Source of the DNA: an uncultured Lachnospiraceae bacterium
Lineage (GTDB): Bacteria; Bacillota; Clostridia; Lachnospirales; Lachnospiraceae
Direction of reading: 5' to 3'
DNA: 64,000 bases
Assembly (NCBI GenBank): GCA_947164865.1
Contig: CAMUYA010000008.1
Span: forward strand, 1-64,000
Part shown: positions 42,204 to 51,247 of the stretch, in pieces
Layout of the letters: each line of letters opens with the position of its first letter
How positions within the stretch are numbered: the first letter of the stretch is position 1
The notes under the pieces: generated by a model
What the model was told of the DNA's origin: nothing
The model's input: only the letters and a program-made list of their open reading frames with translations
Database searches by the model: none
Made by a program: the position numbers and the translations under genes

Positions 42204-43325
42204 ATGAACATTAATTCCGAAATGATCCTGTCCTTTTACAAAGAAATAGCCATTCTCGACAGGGAAGACACTATATCTGTAGTACAGAATACGCAAAATA
42301 ATAAAATATATCTGAAAAAGACTCTTACAAACTATGATCCCGCTGTATATAAGCAACTCATGGATGCTCCTGTTAGCGGAATTCCACGGGTTTATGTGGC
42401 ATGCGAAGAAAATGATTCCCTTATCGTAATCGAGGAATACATTTCCGGCTTTACTCTCAGTGAAATCCTTGAGAAAAATGGGAAAATGCCTGAAGAGATC
42501 GCATTGGATCACGTAATACAGCTCTGCCGGATCGTTAATAGACTCCATAGTGTCAAACCTCCCGTAATCCACCGTGACATAAAGCCTGAAAACCTGATCA
42601 TCACATCTGATAACCGCGTGATCCTGATAGATCTTAACACCTCAAAATTTGAAAAACCCTTGCAAAAGGTTGATACCAAGTTGCTAGGCACAATGGGCTA
42701 TGCCGCCCCGGAACAATATGGTTTTGCCGCTTCAAACAGACAGACTGATATTTACGCTATAGGCATTCTTTTAAACACAATGCTCACTTATGGTGAAAGC
42801 AATTCTTGCATAGCGTCAAAGCAGATAGGGCGGATCATTAAAAAATGTACCCAGCTTAATCCCGCTGACAGATACAATAATATAGATGATCTGGTCGAAG
42901 ATCTTGAAAATGTACAATCTGACCGAATCACTTCCCAGAGCACTAGAAAGCCCAGACATTTCCGTGAATATCTTCCACCCGGATTCAGAAGTCTTACACC
43001 ATGGCATATGATCGTGGCATCAGTTTATTACGGAGTTTCTTTTTACATTGCCTTTTTCTCGCCCATAATAAATAACAGATTGTTTATCAATTTCACCTAC
43101 ACGTGCACCAGATTTTTCCTCTTTGCCCTGTTTCTTCTTCCGGTTTTCGTTATTTGCGATTACCTGGAGATAAGAAATCTTATCCTCCTTTGCAGAAGCA
43201 ACAAGAAAAGCAGGCGCGTAGTCGGCTGCCTGCTGCTTTTACTCTTGCTTGGTGTCGTTCTTGGTACTTTATACTTCTTTTCTCTTATGCTTTGCGTGGT
43301 TATGTATGAATTGATAAATCGCTGA
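42204..43325 (+). CDS. Transmembrane Ser/Thr protein kinase
   Basis: 373 residues. The kinase domain spans about 15-225: HRDIKPENL (123-131) is intact, the Mg-binding motif reads DLN (143-145) in place of DFG, APEQYG (168-173) replaces the usual APE loop, and the Lys of the small lobe is in YLKKTL (38-39). The Gly-rich loop is degenerate. A basic linker (about 235-260) leads to three or four membrane helices (about 268-370) and no external sensor domain. DLN is compatible with activity because the Asp is kept. Start behind GAGGATAATCAA. Confidence 0.9.
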   Translation: MNINSEMILSFYKEIAILDREDTISVVQNTQNNKIYLKKTLTNYDPAVYKQLMDAPVSGIPRVYVACEENDSLIVIEEYISGFTLSEILEKNGKMPEEIALDHVIQLCRIVNRLHSVKPPVIHRDIKPENLIITSDNRVILIDLNTSKFEKPLQKVDTKLLGTMGYAAPEQYGFAASNRQTDIYAIGILLNTMLTYGESNSCIASKQIGRIIKKCTQLNPADRYNNIDDLVEDLENVQSDRITSQSTRKPRHFREYLPPGFRSLTPWHMIVASVYYGVSFYIAFFSPIINNRLFINFTYTCTRFFLFALFLLPVFVICDYLEIRNLILLCRSNKKSRRVVGCLLLLLLLGVVLGTLYFFSLMLCVVMYELINR

Positions 43326-43337
43326 CAGCTTTCTCCA

Positions 43338-44552
43338 CTACGACCTGAGTGCATCGATGGGAGTCATGCGGGCTGCCTTTCTGGCGGGGTAGAGGCCGAA
43401 GAACACGCCGATACCCATGGAAAACGCTGCAACTCCCAGCATGAAAAAGATATTAAAGGAAGGTGCGATCTCCATTCCTGCTGCCGTCTTAACGATAAGG
43501 CTTGCCAGCAGCGAAAAGCCGTATCCCAGAAGGATACCTATCACTCCTCCCATAAGCGATATCATTCCGGATTCTATCAAAAACTGCCAGAGGATCGATG
43601 ATGTTCTGGCTCCGAGGGACTTTCTGATCCCGATCTCGCGGGTTCTCTCCGTAACGGATACAAGCATGATGTTCATTACCCCGACTCCGCCGACAAAAAG
43701 CGATATCCCTGCGACAAGCATCACGAATGCGGTGATCGCGGTGAGGATTGTCGAAAAGCTTGAAATACTGGAGCTGAGCTCGTATGTTTTGACAGTATCA
43801 CTGCCTCTCTCATTCATGGATGCTTCTATAAAGCGCCTTCCTTTGGCGGACATTTCTGCCACATTATCCGGCGAATCGACAAATATGACTGCATCGGAAA
43901 CAAGGTCAAGATCTGCTCCGAACATATCCCTTGTCACTGTTGATGGGATCTCTACAGAATAACCCGAAGTACCGGTAAGCAGATTTCCTATGGTGGAAGA
44001 GGCTTTTCTCACTCCTACCACCCTAAGGACAAAATCCCTTCCGTAAGCGGTTATCTCAAGCCTCTCGCCGACTGCATCCTCTTTTCCGAAAAGTGCCTTC
44101 GCTCCCGCGGTATCAATAACGCAGACCATATCTCCCTCATTCCACTGCTCCCCACTGAAATATGTTCCGTAAAGTATCTCGGCGGAATTATTCTTTTCAA
44201 GGTCGGTCCTGCCCGAGCGGACCATGACCTTCTCTTCCTTTCTGCCCCGCACAACACTACCGTTAAAGGCATATATCTCGGTGAATCCCGTAATGTGATC
44301 ATACTTTTCGCAGAGCGTCTCAATGGTAGAAACAGGAATACGTTTTGTTCCCATCGTATATACTTCAAAGTTGGAGCCTATGATCCCGTTAAGAGATCCC
44401 GAGATCCAGTTTTTGACACCGTTACCTATGGACATTACGGCCACCACGGAAGATATCCCTATAATGATTCCGAGCATGGTGAGGAAAGCCCGGACTTTGT
44501 TCGAGCGAATATTAAAAAATGCCATTTTCCAATATTCAAAAAACTTTCCCAT
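43338..44552 (-). CDS. MacB-type ABC transporter permease (second)
   Basis: 404 residues. One N-terminal helix, a periplasmic-like external domain (about 45-270) and three C-terminal helices with the FtsX-family sequence SVTERTREIGIRKSLGARTSSILWQF. It pairs with the next permease gene as a heterodimer. It has no ATPase domain of its own. This gene marks the return from the AT-rich region to normal composition. Confidence 0.93.
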   Translation of the reverse strand: MGKFFEYWKMAFFNIRSNKVRAFLTMLGIIIGISSVVAVMSIGNGVKNWISGSLNGIIGSNFEVYTMGTKRIPVSTIETLCEKYDHITGFTEIYAFNGSVVRGRKEEKVMVRSGRTDLEKNNSAEILYGTYFSGEQWNEGDMVCVIDTAGAKALFGKEDAVGERLEITAYGRDFVLRVVGVRKASSTIGNLLTGTSGYSVEIPSTVTRDMFGADLDLVSDAVIFVDSPDNVAEMSAKGRRFIEASMNERGSDTVKTYELSSSISSFSTILTAITAFVMLVAGISLFVGGVGVMNIMLVSVTERTREIGIRKSLGARTSSILWQFLIESGMISLMGGVIGILLGYGFSLLASLIVKTAAGMEIAPSFNIFFMLGVAAFSMGIGVFFGLYPARKAARMTPIDALRS

Positions 44553-44571
44553 TCTGATAATAACTCCCGTG

Positions 44572-45825
44572 TTATTCCTGTCTGAGGGCTTCTATAGGGC
44601 TCAGCTTTGCAGCCTTCCTTGCCGGATATATTCCGAAGAATATACCTATCGCGGTAGAAAAAGCAGTGATCAAAAATACTGTGAGTGCATTTATCTGAGC
44701 CACGATCTCCATGCCTGCCACCTTTGAAATGATAAAGCAGATGAGCTCTCCTCCCAGATATCCGAACAAAAGACCGAATATTCCTCCCAGAAATGTGAGA
44801 AGTGCCGCTTCTGCAAGAAACTGGATGATGATGGATGAAGTGCGGGCTCCCAGCGCCTTCCTTATACCTATCTCCCGCGTTCTTTCCGTCACTGACACCA
44901 GCATTATATTCATTACTCCCACACCGCCTACGCCAAGTGATATGGCAGCGACAAAAGCGATAAAAATGGTTATGTAATTTACGATCTTCATGATACTGTC
45001 GAGATATGAGGTGAAAGAGATATAATTGATCTTTTCCTGACCGCGCATATTCTTCTTTGCTTCAAGGTAAACGATGATCTTTCTGACAGTATCCTCCGCG
45101 TCCTTTACTGAATCGGACATGAAAAGAACCTGAAGAAATGAAGCATCATCATCCCCGCTGATCTGCCTGTACAGAGTATAAGGCATCTCGAATTCCACTT
45201 CATCTTCCATATATGTCAGATTGTAGAGTTCCGAATCCGATCTGTCCCTGACTCCTACCACGCGGAGCTCACGCGATACTCCGTCAAGCTCGAAGGTAAA
45301 GGTCTGACCCACAACATCCGTGTGACCGAAAAGATTTCTTGCAGAATTATAATTCAGCACACATACAGGAGATGCCGATTCATATTCTTCATCGGTAAAA
45401 TATCTTCCTGCCGCGTACCCCTGGGGCTTCTGAGATTCATAGGTCTCGTTGACCGCATAGTAATATGCCGTCTTTTCGCCTTTAAGAGAATATGCCTTGC
45501 CATATCCAGCCTCCTCCATTGAGAAAGTCTTTATATGGGGAAAACTCTCTCTTATGGCATCTATCTCCTCGGGGGTGATAGCTGCCTCAGGATAGACTTC
45601 GGTTATAGCCATCCCCTGTATCTTACCGGCAGTGATATATGTCTGACCTCCGAAAGCGGAATCCAGCTGTCCCGATATGGAACCTTTTACTCCGTTTCCG
45701 ACAGATACTATCATTATTACCGAACCGATTCCGATAATGATGCCGAACATGGTCAGGATCGAACGCATCTTGTTGTCGAGTATGCTCTTTATTGATATTT
45801 TCAGATACTCAAGAAACTGTCCCAT
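44572..45825 (-). CDS. MacB-type ABC transporter permease (first)
   Basis: 417 residues with the same plan as its neighbour: a helix, a large external domain and three helices bearing SVTERTREIGIRKALGARTSSIIIQFLAEAALL. Families of this type export peptides or lipoproteins, or sense envelope stress. It starts 30 bases after the adaptor gene ends and is followed after 19 bases by the second permease. Confidence 0.94.
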   Translation of the reverse strand: MGQFLEYLKISIKSILDNKMRSILTMFGIIIGIGSVIMIVSVGNGVKGSISGQLDSAFGGQTYITAGKIQGMAITEVYPEAAITPEEIDAIRESFPHIKTFSMEEAGYGKAYSLKGEKTAYYYAVNETYESQKPQGYAAGRYFTDEEYESASPVCVLNYNSARNLFGHTDVVGQTFTFELDGVSRELRVVGVRDRSDSELYNLTYMEDEVEFEMPYTLYRQISGDDDASFLQVLFMSDSVKDAEDTVRKIIVYLEAKKNMRGQEKINYISFTSYLDSIMKIVNYITIFIAFVAAISLGVGGVGVMNIMLVSVTERTREIGIRKALGARTSSIIIQFLAEAALLTFLGGIFGLLFGYLGGELICFIISKVAGMEIVAQINALTVFLITAFSTAIGIFFGIYPARKAAKLSPIEALRQE

Positions 45826-45855
45826 TTATTCTTGATTTCCCTGCTGTTCTTCAGA

Positions 45856-47832
45856 TTACTGTCCTTCAGATTGCTGCTCTTCAGGCTGTTCTTCAGTCTT
45901 ATTCTCAGACTTATTATCAGTCTGTTCTTCAGACTGTCCGTCAGACTGCACTTTTGCCTGCTCTTCCTGCTCTTCCTGCGCTTTCTCCGACTGTTCTTCC
46001 TGCAGTTTAGCGGCTGCCGCGGTTATATAATCCATAGATTCGGGAGATACCATGGCCGGACTTCCCTCGCTGATGGTTCCCGAATATGTGGTAACTATGA
46101 TGTCACTCTCATCGATACCGCTCTTTATCTCTATGAAAAGATCTGAGCTTGCGCCGGTTTCCACATACTTTTTACCGATGATAAAAGTTGTCGGGTCGAT
46201 GGTGAATACAAATTCTCCGATATTATCGACGTTTACCGCCTCCACGGGAACCTGCAGGCAATCCTCTATGCAGGCGGTGGTGATGGTACATTTTACCTCG
46301 AGGCCGAGGAACATATCATCATCCGGATCGTCGATCCCGACCGTTACTGCCACCTGGGAACTTCCGTTGGAATTGGTGGTAACGACTCTGTTTATCATCT
46401 CCACTTTTCCTTTGTATTCCCTGCCGAGCATCTTGATCACAGCGGGCTGGCCCAATGCAATGCTCTCAAGATCCGACTTGTTCACACCTATGTTGACATG
46501 CAGATCGTCAAGGCTTGAAAGAGTAGCCAGAGGCGTGGCTGCAGTGGTCGTATCATCCTTTGTGTAATTGAGCACGGTGATAACGCCGTCAAACGGAGCT
46601 ACCAGGCCGTTCTCGAATTCAATGAGATTTTCGTAAGTCTTATCGTTCTGCATCTCTGCCAGCTCATCATTCAGGTCGAGATTTTCTCTGTCAAATGAGT
46701 TGGTAACCGTACCCTCAAGGGATCTGACTTCCGCCTCGGCACTCTGCTTTTCCGCCTTATATTCCGCAAGCAGGCTGCTGGCATCGTTGAGGGCCTTCTG
46801 GTTATTGTATGCTTCGGCCGACATGCTCAGCATATTGAGCTGATTGGTAAGCCCCGTGATAGTGCTCTGCAGCTGATAAACGGTATCGTTATATTCCTTT
46901 ATCCACTTTTTGTCGTCCTCGGATTGTTCGTATCCTATAGCCGTGAGCTCCGAGAGCTTTTCTTTGTTGTTGTACTGGTAATCCGAGAGGACCTGCTGAT
47001 AGTAATTGATCGAACCCTGGATCTCGGCGGACTGGTACGCTTTATTGTCACTGACATCGGCGGTGAGCTGATCGACAACCTGCTGCTGGGCAGTCACGAG
47101 CTGGGTATATTTATAAACTTTTGATCTCGCCGCAGAAAGCCTGTTATCGGCATCTTCGATCTTGGCTTCCGAGCTCTGATAATTATTCTCCGAGATCTGT
47201 TTGTTGATCTCGGCGGTACGGAGCTCTCTCGCATATGAATCGGCATCAAAGGAAAGCACAGTATCGCCCTTTTTTACGAAGCTTCCGGTCGGCAGGCAGT
47301 CGCTTATGAGAAGGTTTGCCGGGGCAAAGTAATGGATAGTCTTTTCGCTTTCTATGATCCCGCTGATGGTGAGTTCGCTCGTAAGGGTGCCCCTTGTGGC
47401 AGTTCCAAGCGTTACGGTACCGCTGAGCATGTTTTTCATCTTATGATTGGCATATGCCACAAGGCCCACTATCGAAAGGACCACTGCGCCGACCACGCTG
47501 AATACGACTATGAGTGTGGTCTTTTTCTTCTTTTTCTTTTTCTTGATGGCAAGCTTTTCCTGCGCAGTAAGCTCAGCAGGTTCCTTCCTTGCTGCTTTCC
47601 TCATCTTTCCCGCTTTTTCCTTCTTTCCCTTTGTTTGTTTGTCGGGAAGCCCGGTGTTGGTTTCTTCAGGTGTTCCTCCAATGGCTTCTGCGGTTGTTTC
47701 TGTAGTTGTTTCTGCAGGTGTTTCCTCAGTTGTTTGCTGCAGCTTCTTCTCTTGCTCTGTCGAGTTCATCTCTGATACTGTTTTCTCCGCGTTTACCGTC
47801 TTCGTTTTTCTCATCTTTGTATATTTCTCCAT
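45856..47832 (-). CDS. HlyD/MacA-type membrane fusion protein with long charged tails
   Basis: 658 residues, longer than usual. A 100-residue Thr/Glu/Lys-rich N-terminus ends in KKKKKKKK, then a membrane helix (about 105-128), a lipoyl half-motif, a long coiled coil (about 205-385), the second lipoyl/barrel part (GLVAPFDGVITVLNYTKDD) and a beta-barrel domain. The last 60 residues are Gln/Glu-rich repeats (EEQSEKAQEEQEEQAK). It links the ABC permeases to the outside. The first 107 bases overlap the ATPase gene. No start codon has a strong ribosome site; ATG at 47814, with GGAG 12 bases upstream, is an alternative. Confidence 0.9.
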   Translation of the reverse strand: MEKYTKMRKTKTVNAEKTVSEMNSTEQEKKLQQTTEETPAETTTETTAEAIGGTPEETNTGLPDKQTKGKKEKAGKMRKAARKEPAELTAQEKLAIKKKKKKKKTTLIVVFSVVGAVVLSIVGLVAYANHKMKNMLSGTVTLGTATRGTLTSELTISGIIESEKTIHYFAPANLLISDCLPTGSFVKKGDTVLSFDADSYARELRTAEINKQISENNYQSSEAKIEDADNRLSAARSKVYKYTQLVTAQQQVVDQLTADVSDNKAYQSAEIQGSINYYQQVLSDYQYNNKEKLSELTAIGYEQSEDDKKWIKEYNDTVYQLQSTITGLTNQLNMLSMSAEAYNNQKALNDASSLLAEYKAEKQSAEAEVRSLEGTVTNSFDRENLDLNDELAEMQNDKTYENLIEFENGLVAPFDGVITVLNYTKDDTTTAATPLATLSSLDDLHVNIGVNKSDLESIALGQPAVIKMLGREYKGKVEMINRVVTTNSNGSSQVAVTVGIDDPDDDMFLGLEVKCTITTACIEDCLQVPVEAVNVDNIGEFVFTIDPTTFIIGKKYVETGASSDLFIEIKSGIDESDIIVTTYSGTISEGSPAMVSPESMDYITAAAAKLQEEQSEKAQEEQEEQAKVQSDGQSEEQTDNKSENKTEEQPEEQQSEGQ

Positions 47833-48484
47833 CCATAATATGTATGATCCTTTCGGCTTTTGCCGCTATTGTAGGATCGTGGGTTATTATGATCACCGTG
47901 TGGCCTTCATCATGAAGGCCTTTAAGTATCTCCAGTATCTCAACGCTCGAGTGGGAATCGAGGTTTCCCGTAGGTTCATCCGCCAGGATTATCGGCGGAG
48001 CCTGTGCTATAGCCCTCGCTATCGCCACACGTTGCTGCTGACCTCCCGACATTTCTGATGGCTTGTGCTTCATCCGCTTTTCAAGCCCAACCTTTTTGAG
48101 AGCGGTAACTGCCAGTTCCGCCCGCTTTGCTTTGGGTACTCCCCGGTATATCAGGGGCAGCTCCACATTTTCCTGCGCGGTCAGAGCAGGTATCAGGTTG
48201 AACCCTTGAAAGATAAATCCTATCTCTCTGTTCCTTATATCCGAAAGCTCGTCATCAAGCATCTCTGCCACATCTTTGCCGTGCAGATGATATGAACCTG
48301 AAGTCGGAACATCAAGACAGCCCAGCATGTTCATCAGAGTGGATTTGCCCGAACCGGACTGTCCGATTATGGCGACGAATTCCTTTTCTCCGATTGAAAG
48401 TGAGACATGATTCAAAGCTCTCACCTCGTTTTCACCGGGATTATATACTTTACAGATGTCTTCTATCTCTATAAGTGCCGGCAT
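47726..48484 (-). CDS. ABC transporter ATP-binding protein (MacB/LolD type)
   Basis: 252 residues from the ATG at 48484 behind AGAGGA; the longer frame up to 48628 has no ribosome site. Walker A GQSGSGKST, signature MSGGQQQRVAIARAI, Walker B IILADEPTGNLD, and the H-loop IITHD are intact. It drives the two permeases downstream in the operon. A charged C-terminal tail of about 30 residues beyond the normal end of such ATPases is encoded within the overlap with the adaptor gene. Confidence 0.96.
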   Translation of the reverse strand: MPALIEIEDICKVYNPGENEVRALNHVSLSIGEKEFVAIIGQSGSGKSTLMNMLGCLDVPTSGSYHLHGKDVAEMLDDELSDIRNREIGFIFQGFNLIPALTAQENVELPLIYRGVPKAKRAELAVTALKKVGLEKRMKHKPSEMSGGQQQRVAIARAIAQAPPIILADEPTGNLDSHSSVEILEILKGLHDEGHTVIIITHDPTIAAKAERIIHIMDGEIYKDEKNEDGKRGENSIRDELDRAREEAAANN

Positions 48485-48596
48485 TTTTGTTATTCCTCTC
48501 GAATTCAAATGATACCTGTATGCACAGAACAAGGTATCGTTTGTTTCTCTTTGCGCATCGATGCGCAGTCCTAAGCCTGCATCATCTTTACCGATG

Positions 48597-48647
48597 ATAC
48601 TACAATAACCTTTCCGATAATGCATCAAAACCTTAACATAACCTTAA
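48597..48647 (-). promoter_or_regulatory. Promoter with OmpR-type direct repeats upstream of the ABC exporter operon
   Basis: Two adjacent 11-base repeats TTAAGGTTATG and TTAAGGTTTTG (48626-48647 on the minus strand) and a third related half-site AAAGGTTATTG (48603-48613) precede TAGTAT (-10, 48597-48602). No good -35 is present. Spacing by 11 bases is typical of response regulators of the OmpR/PhoB family, so the promoter is probably activator-dependent. Confidence 0.6.
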
Positions 48648-48703
48648 TTCGAAACCGGATTTTCGAAATAGTCTATAGAATTATGTCAACTGACAAATGC
48701 CGC

Positions 48704-48738
48704 AAAAACAGGCGGAATGAAATATCTTTTTCCGCCTG
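48704..48738 (-). terminator. Terminator of the GGDEF gene
   Basis: Stem CAGGCGGAA/TTCCGCCTG with a 12-base loop, followed by TTTTT on the minus strand, 9 bases past the stop codon. Confidence 0.85.
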
Positions 48739-48746
48739 ATCTTTTG

Positions 48747-51185
48747 TTAACTCTCAGTCTTCAATTCGTTCTTATTATGGTACATCTTTTCATCCGCTGT
48801 TTCAAATACACGCGTCATGCGGCCTTCTCCGTTGTACCTGGACATTCCGCATGCGATAACGATGCCTCCTTCTTTTTTGGCTCTGGCATTATGCATTGCC
48901 ATCTTTTCAACAAGCTCATCAACACATAAATAATCTTCTCCCTGAGCGATAACGGCAAATTCGTCGCCACCTATCCTGAATACAGGGCTCTTCTTGAATG
49001 TGTCGCAGATTATCTTGCAGGCGTCCTTAAGATACTTGTCTCCTGCCCGATGCCCTTCGCTGTCGTTGATCTTCTTAAGGTCATTCACATCAAAGATAAC
49101 CAGTGCAAATTCCGGTTTCTCCCCACTCTTTATCCTCCGGTTCATTTCAGCTTCTTTATCCAGATAAGCATGCCTGTTCTTGACACCTGTGAGAGCATCC
49201 ACATGAGCAATATTCTGAGCCTGTTCCAGACGTCTCGCGTAATCCTCCTCCTGGTGCACAAAGAGGTCAATATCGTTTACTCCGACTATAAGGCGTTTTC
49301 CGGCGCTCTCCTCTACCATCGCTGCTTTGACCTGGACGTATGTGGGCTTTCCGTTTGAAACAAGTCTGTAGCTGAGAGAGAATACTCCGCTTCTTTCCAC
49401 TTCCGCAAGTACACTCTCTTCAGTGTAAGCTGAAAGGAAACGGTCGATATCATCCGGATGTACCACTCTTATTGCATTCTGACGCGAAGCTTCAAAGAAG
49501 TCCATTCCCTCCTTGGGTATATCCAGAGTCTCAAAACCTTCTGTGGAACTGAATTCGCGATACCTCCCGGTCTCGGGGTTTACCACATACACGCAAAGAA
49601 AGTCTCCCGCCAGAGCGTTAAGCCTCGAGTATGCTATATGCTCCTCTTTGGCCCTCTCTGCGGCTCGTCTCTGCCTCATCTCATCATCCACATCCATGAC
49701 ACCTATTACTATGAATCTCTCATCATCCTGCATCCTGGATACTTTCATACTCAGATAGGAGGATGATTCCCCCTCTGTCAGTCGGTATGTCATCATAAAG
49801 ATCTTGTTTCTGTCAAGAGCATCCAGAAGGTTTTCTCTCTTCATGGATTCGATAAATGTCTCTCTGTCGTCTACATGAACAAACAGCTTTGCCTCTTTTT
49901 CACAGGATCCGAAGAAATCCTCGCCACTGCGCTTTTCCTTAAGAACTCCGGTGTTTTCGTCGGACTGGTATTCGATAAATTCCCCTGTCTCCACATTTAC
50001 ATAGAATATATCCCTGTATCCGCTCGCAAGGGTCTGGGCGATATGCGTGTGGATGATCCCATTTTTTCTGGCCTTTTCGTAGGCTTCTTTGGTCTTAGCG
50101 TTCTCACGTTCAACGCGCACCATGTCGGTTACATCCTGACACATTCCCAGCAGACAGAGCCTTCCCGTAGAATCTATATATTTAAGCTTGGTGGTCTGGA
50201 ACTGCCTCTGATTGCCCGCAGCATCCGGAACATCCTCGAAGAAAATATATGGCTCATCCATCGACATAGCCATACGGTCGTCCTCGACGAAGTGCTTTGC
50301 TGTCTCCGCATCGAAAATCTCCGCGTCGGTAAGCCCGACTACTCCTTCGGGATTCTCTTTATGTGCATATTCGGCAAAGGACTGATTGCACGCAAGATAA
50401 ACACCTGTGTCCGCATCCTTGGAAAAGCTTAGGGCAGGCATATTGTCAAGAAGCGCCGTGATCGAAGCCTTAAGTGTCTTGATCTTCTCAGCTTCTATCA
50501 GTTCTCTTCTGTACTCTTCTATTTCATCTCCAATTACAAAGGCCCTGAGCAGACAGGTCCCAAGCATATATGCCATGGAGTAAAAAGGTAAATAAGCGAA
50601 CAGGACCTGAGCGATGAGAAGGGTCAGCATTATAAGCCCGAACAAGGCCGTTGTACGGTATCGTTTGATCTTATCGCCAATGTTTTTACGCTTTCCCATA
50701 GAAGAAAAAGCATATATCGAAATAAAGAGAAAAATCAGAATCTGAGCGAGAAGCACCGCGTATCTCGGTGCATAAGCTTTATACACACAATCGCTGTCGA
50801 CTGTGAAAAAAATCGGTAAAAAGATATTGATCAGAGTAAGCGCTGCAACACAGACAGCAAGGGCACGCCCTGCGTAGACAAGAAATTTCCCGAAGCCGTT
50901 ATTCTCATCAAGATACAGGACAACATACCATGACCAGCAGAAAACGCCGGCGGCCATAGCAATAAAATAGACTGAGGTGTCTGCAAAAAGAAGGATCGGA
51001 AGCTTTTTTGCCTCAAAGATCCCCCACAGGATATCCGTGACATAATAAACCAGCACGGTGTACAGGAAAGTCCTGTACACCTTCCATGCCGGTTTTTCAA
51101 ACGCTTTGTTTCTGTTAAGCAGAATATCCTGATTTTCGATAAGCAGGATAACTGCCGCAAGCAGACCGATCGCAGAATAATACAT
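48747..51185 (-). CDS. Membrane sensor diguanylate cyclase with PAS domains and GGDEF
   Basis: 812 residues from ATG at 51185 (GAGG 5 bases upstream); a GTG lies two codons earlier. Seven membrane helices occupy about residues 1-230. Three PAS-like repeats follow (about 240-365, 385-515, 530-650), the second and third sharing the plan FF(G/E)...HVDDRE/HPDDID..SMKVS/QVKAAM. The C-terminal GGDEF domain has the intact active-site RIGGDEFAV. It should make cyclic-di-GMP. The multiple PAS-like domains suggest it integrates several signals. No EAL domain. It is a single gene with its own terminator. Confidence 0.94.
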   Translation of the reverse strand: MYYSAIGLLAAVILLIENQDILLNRNKAFEKPAWKVYRTFLYTVLVYYVTDILWGIFEAKKLPILLFADTSVYFIAMAAGVFCWSWYVVLYLDENNGFGKFLVYAGRALAVCVAALTLINIFLPIFFTVDSDCVYKAYAPRYAVLLAQILIFLFISIYAFSSMGKRKNIGDKIKRYRTTALFGLIMLTLLIAQVLFAYLPFYSMAYMLGTCLLRAFVIGDEIEEYRRELIEAEKIKTLKASITALLDNMPALSFSKDADTGVYLACNQSFAEYAHKENPEGVVGLTDAEIFDAETAKHFVEDDRMAMSMDEPYIFFEDVPDAAGNQRQFQTTKLKYIDSTGRLCLLGMCQDVTDMVRVERENAKTKEAYEKARKNGIIHTHIAQTLASGYRDIFYVNVETGEFIEYQSDENTGVLKEKRSGEDFFGSCEKEAKLFVHVDDRETFIESMKRENLLDALDRNKIFMMTYRLTEGESSSYLSMKVSRMQDDERFIVIGVMDVDDEMRQRRAAERAKEEHIAYSRLNALAGDFLCVYVVNPETGRYREFSSTEGFETLDIPKEGMDFFEASRQNAIRVVHPDDIDRFLSAYTEESVLAEVERSGVFSLSYRLVSNGKPTYVQVKAAMVEESAGKRLIVGVNDIDLFVHQEEDYARRLEQAQNIAHVDALTGVKNRHAYLDKEAEMNRRIKSGEKPEFALVIFDVNDLKKINDSEGHRAGDKYLKDACKIICDTFKKSPVFRIGGDEFAVIAQGEDYLCVDELVEKMAMHNARAKKEGGIVIACGMSRYNGEGRMTRVFETADEKMYHNKNELKTES

Positions 51186-51247
51186 AGGCACCTCATCGGT
51201 CAGTCCGGAGACTGACAGCTTTCCTGAAAGGGAAGCCGTATCATCTG

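Noticed and set aside
42204..42600. Kinase as inactive pseudokinase because of the missing DFG
   Set aside because: The Asp of DLN, HRD and the small-lobe Lys are all present, so lack of activity cannot be concluded; only the Phe and Gly of DFG are changed.
45856..46030. Gln/Glu/Ser-rich repetitive DNA at the 3' end of the adaptor gene as a separate repeat element
   Set aside because: The repeats keep the reading frame and encode a low-complexity tail of the adaptor, so they are coding repeats rather than an inserted element.
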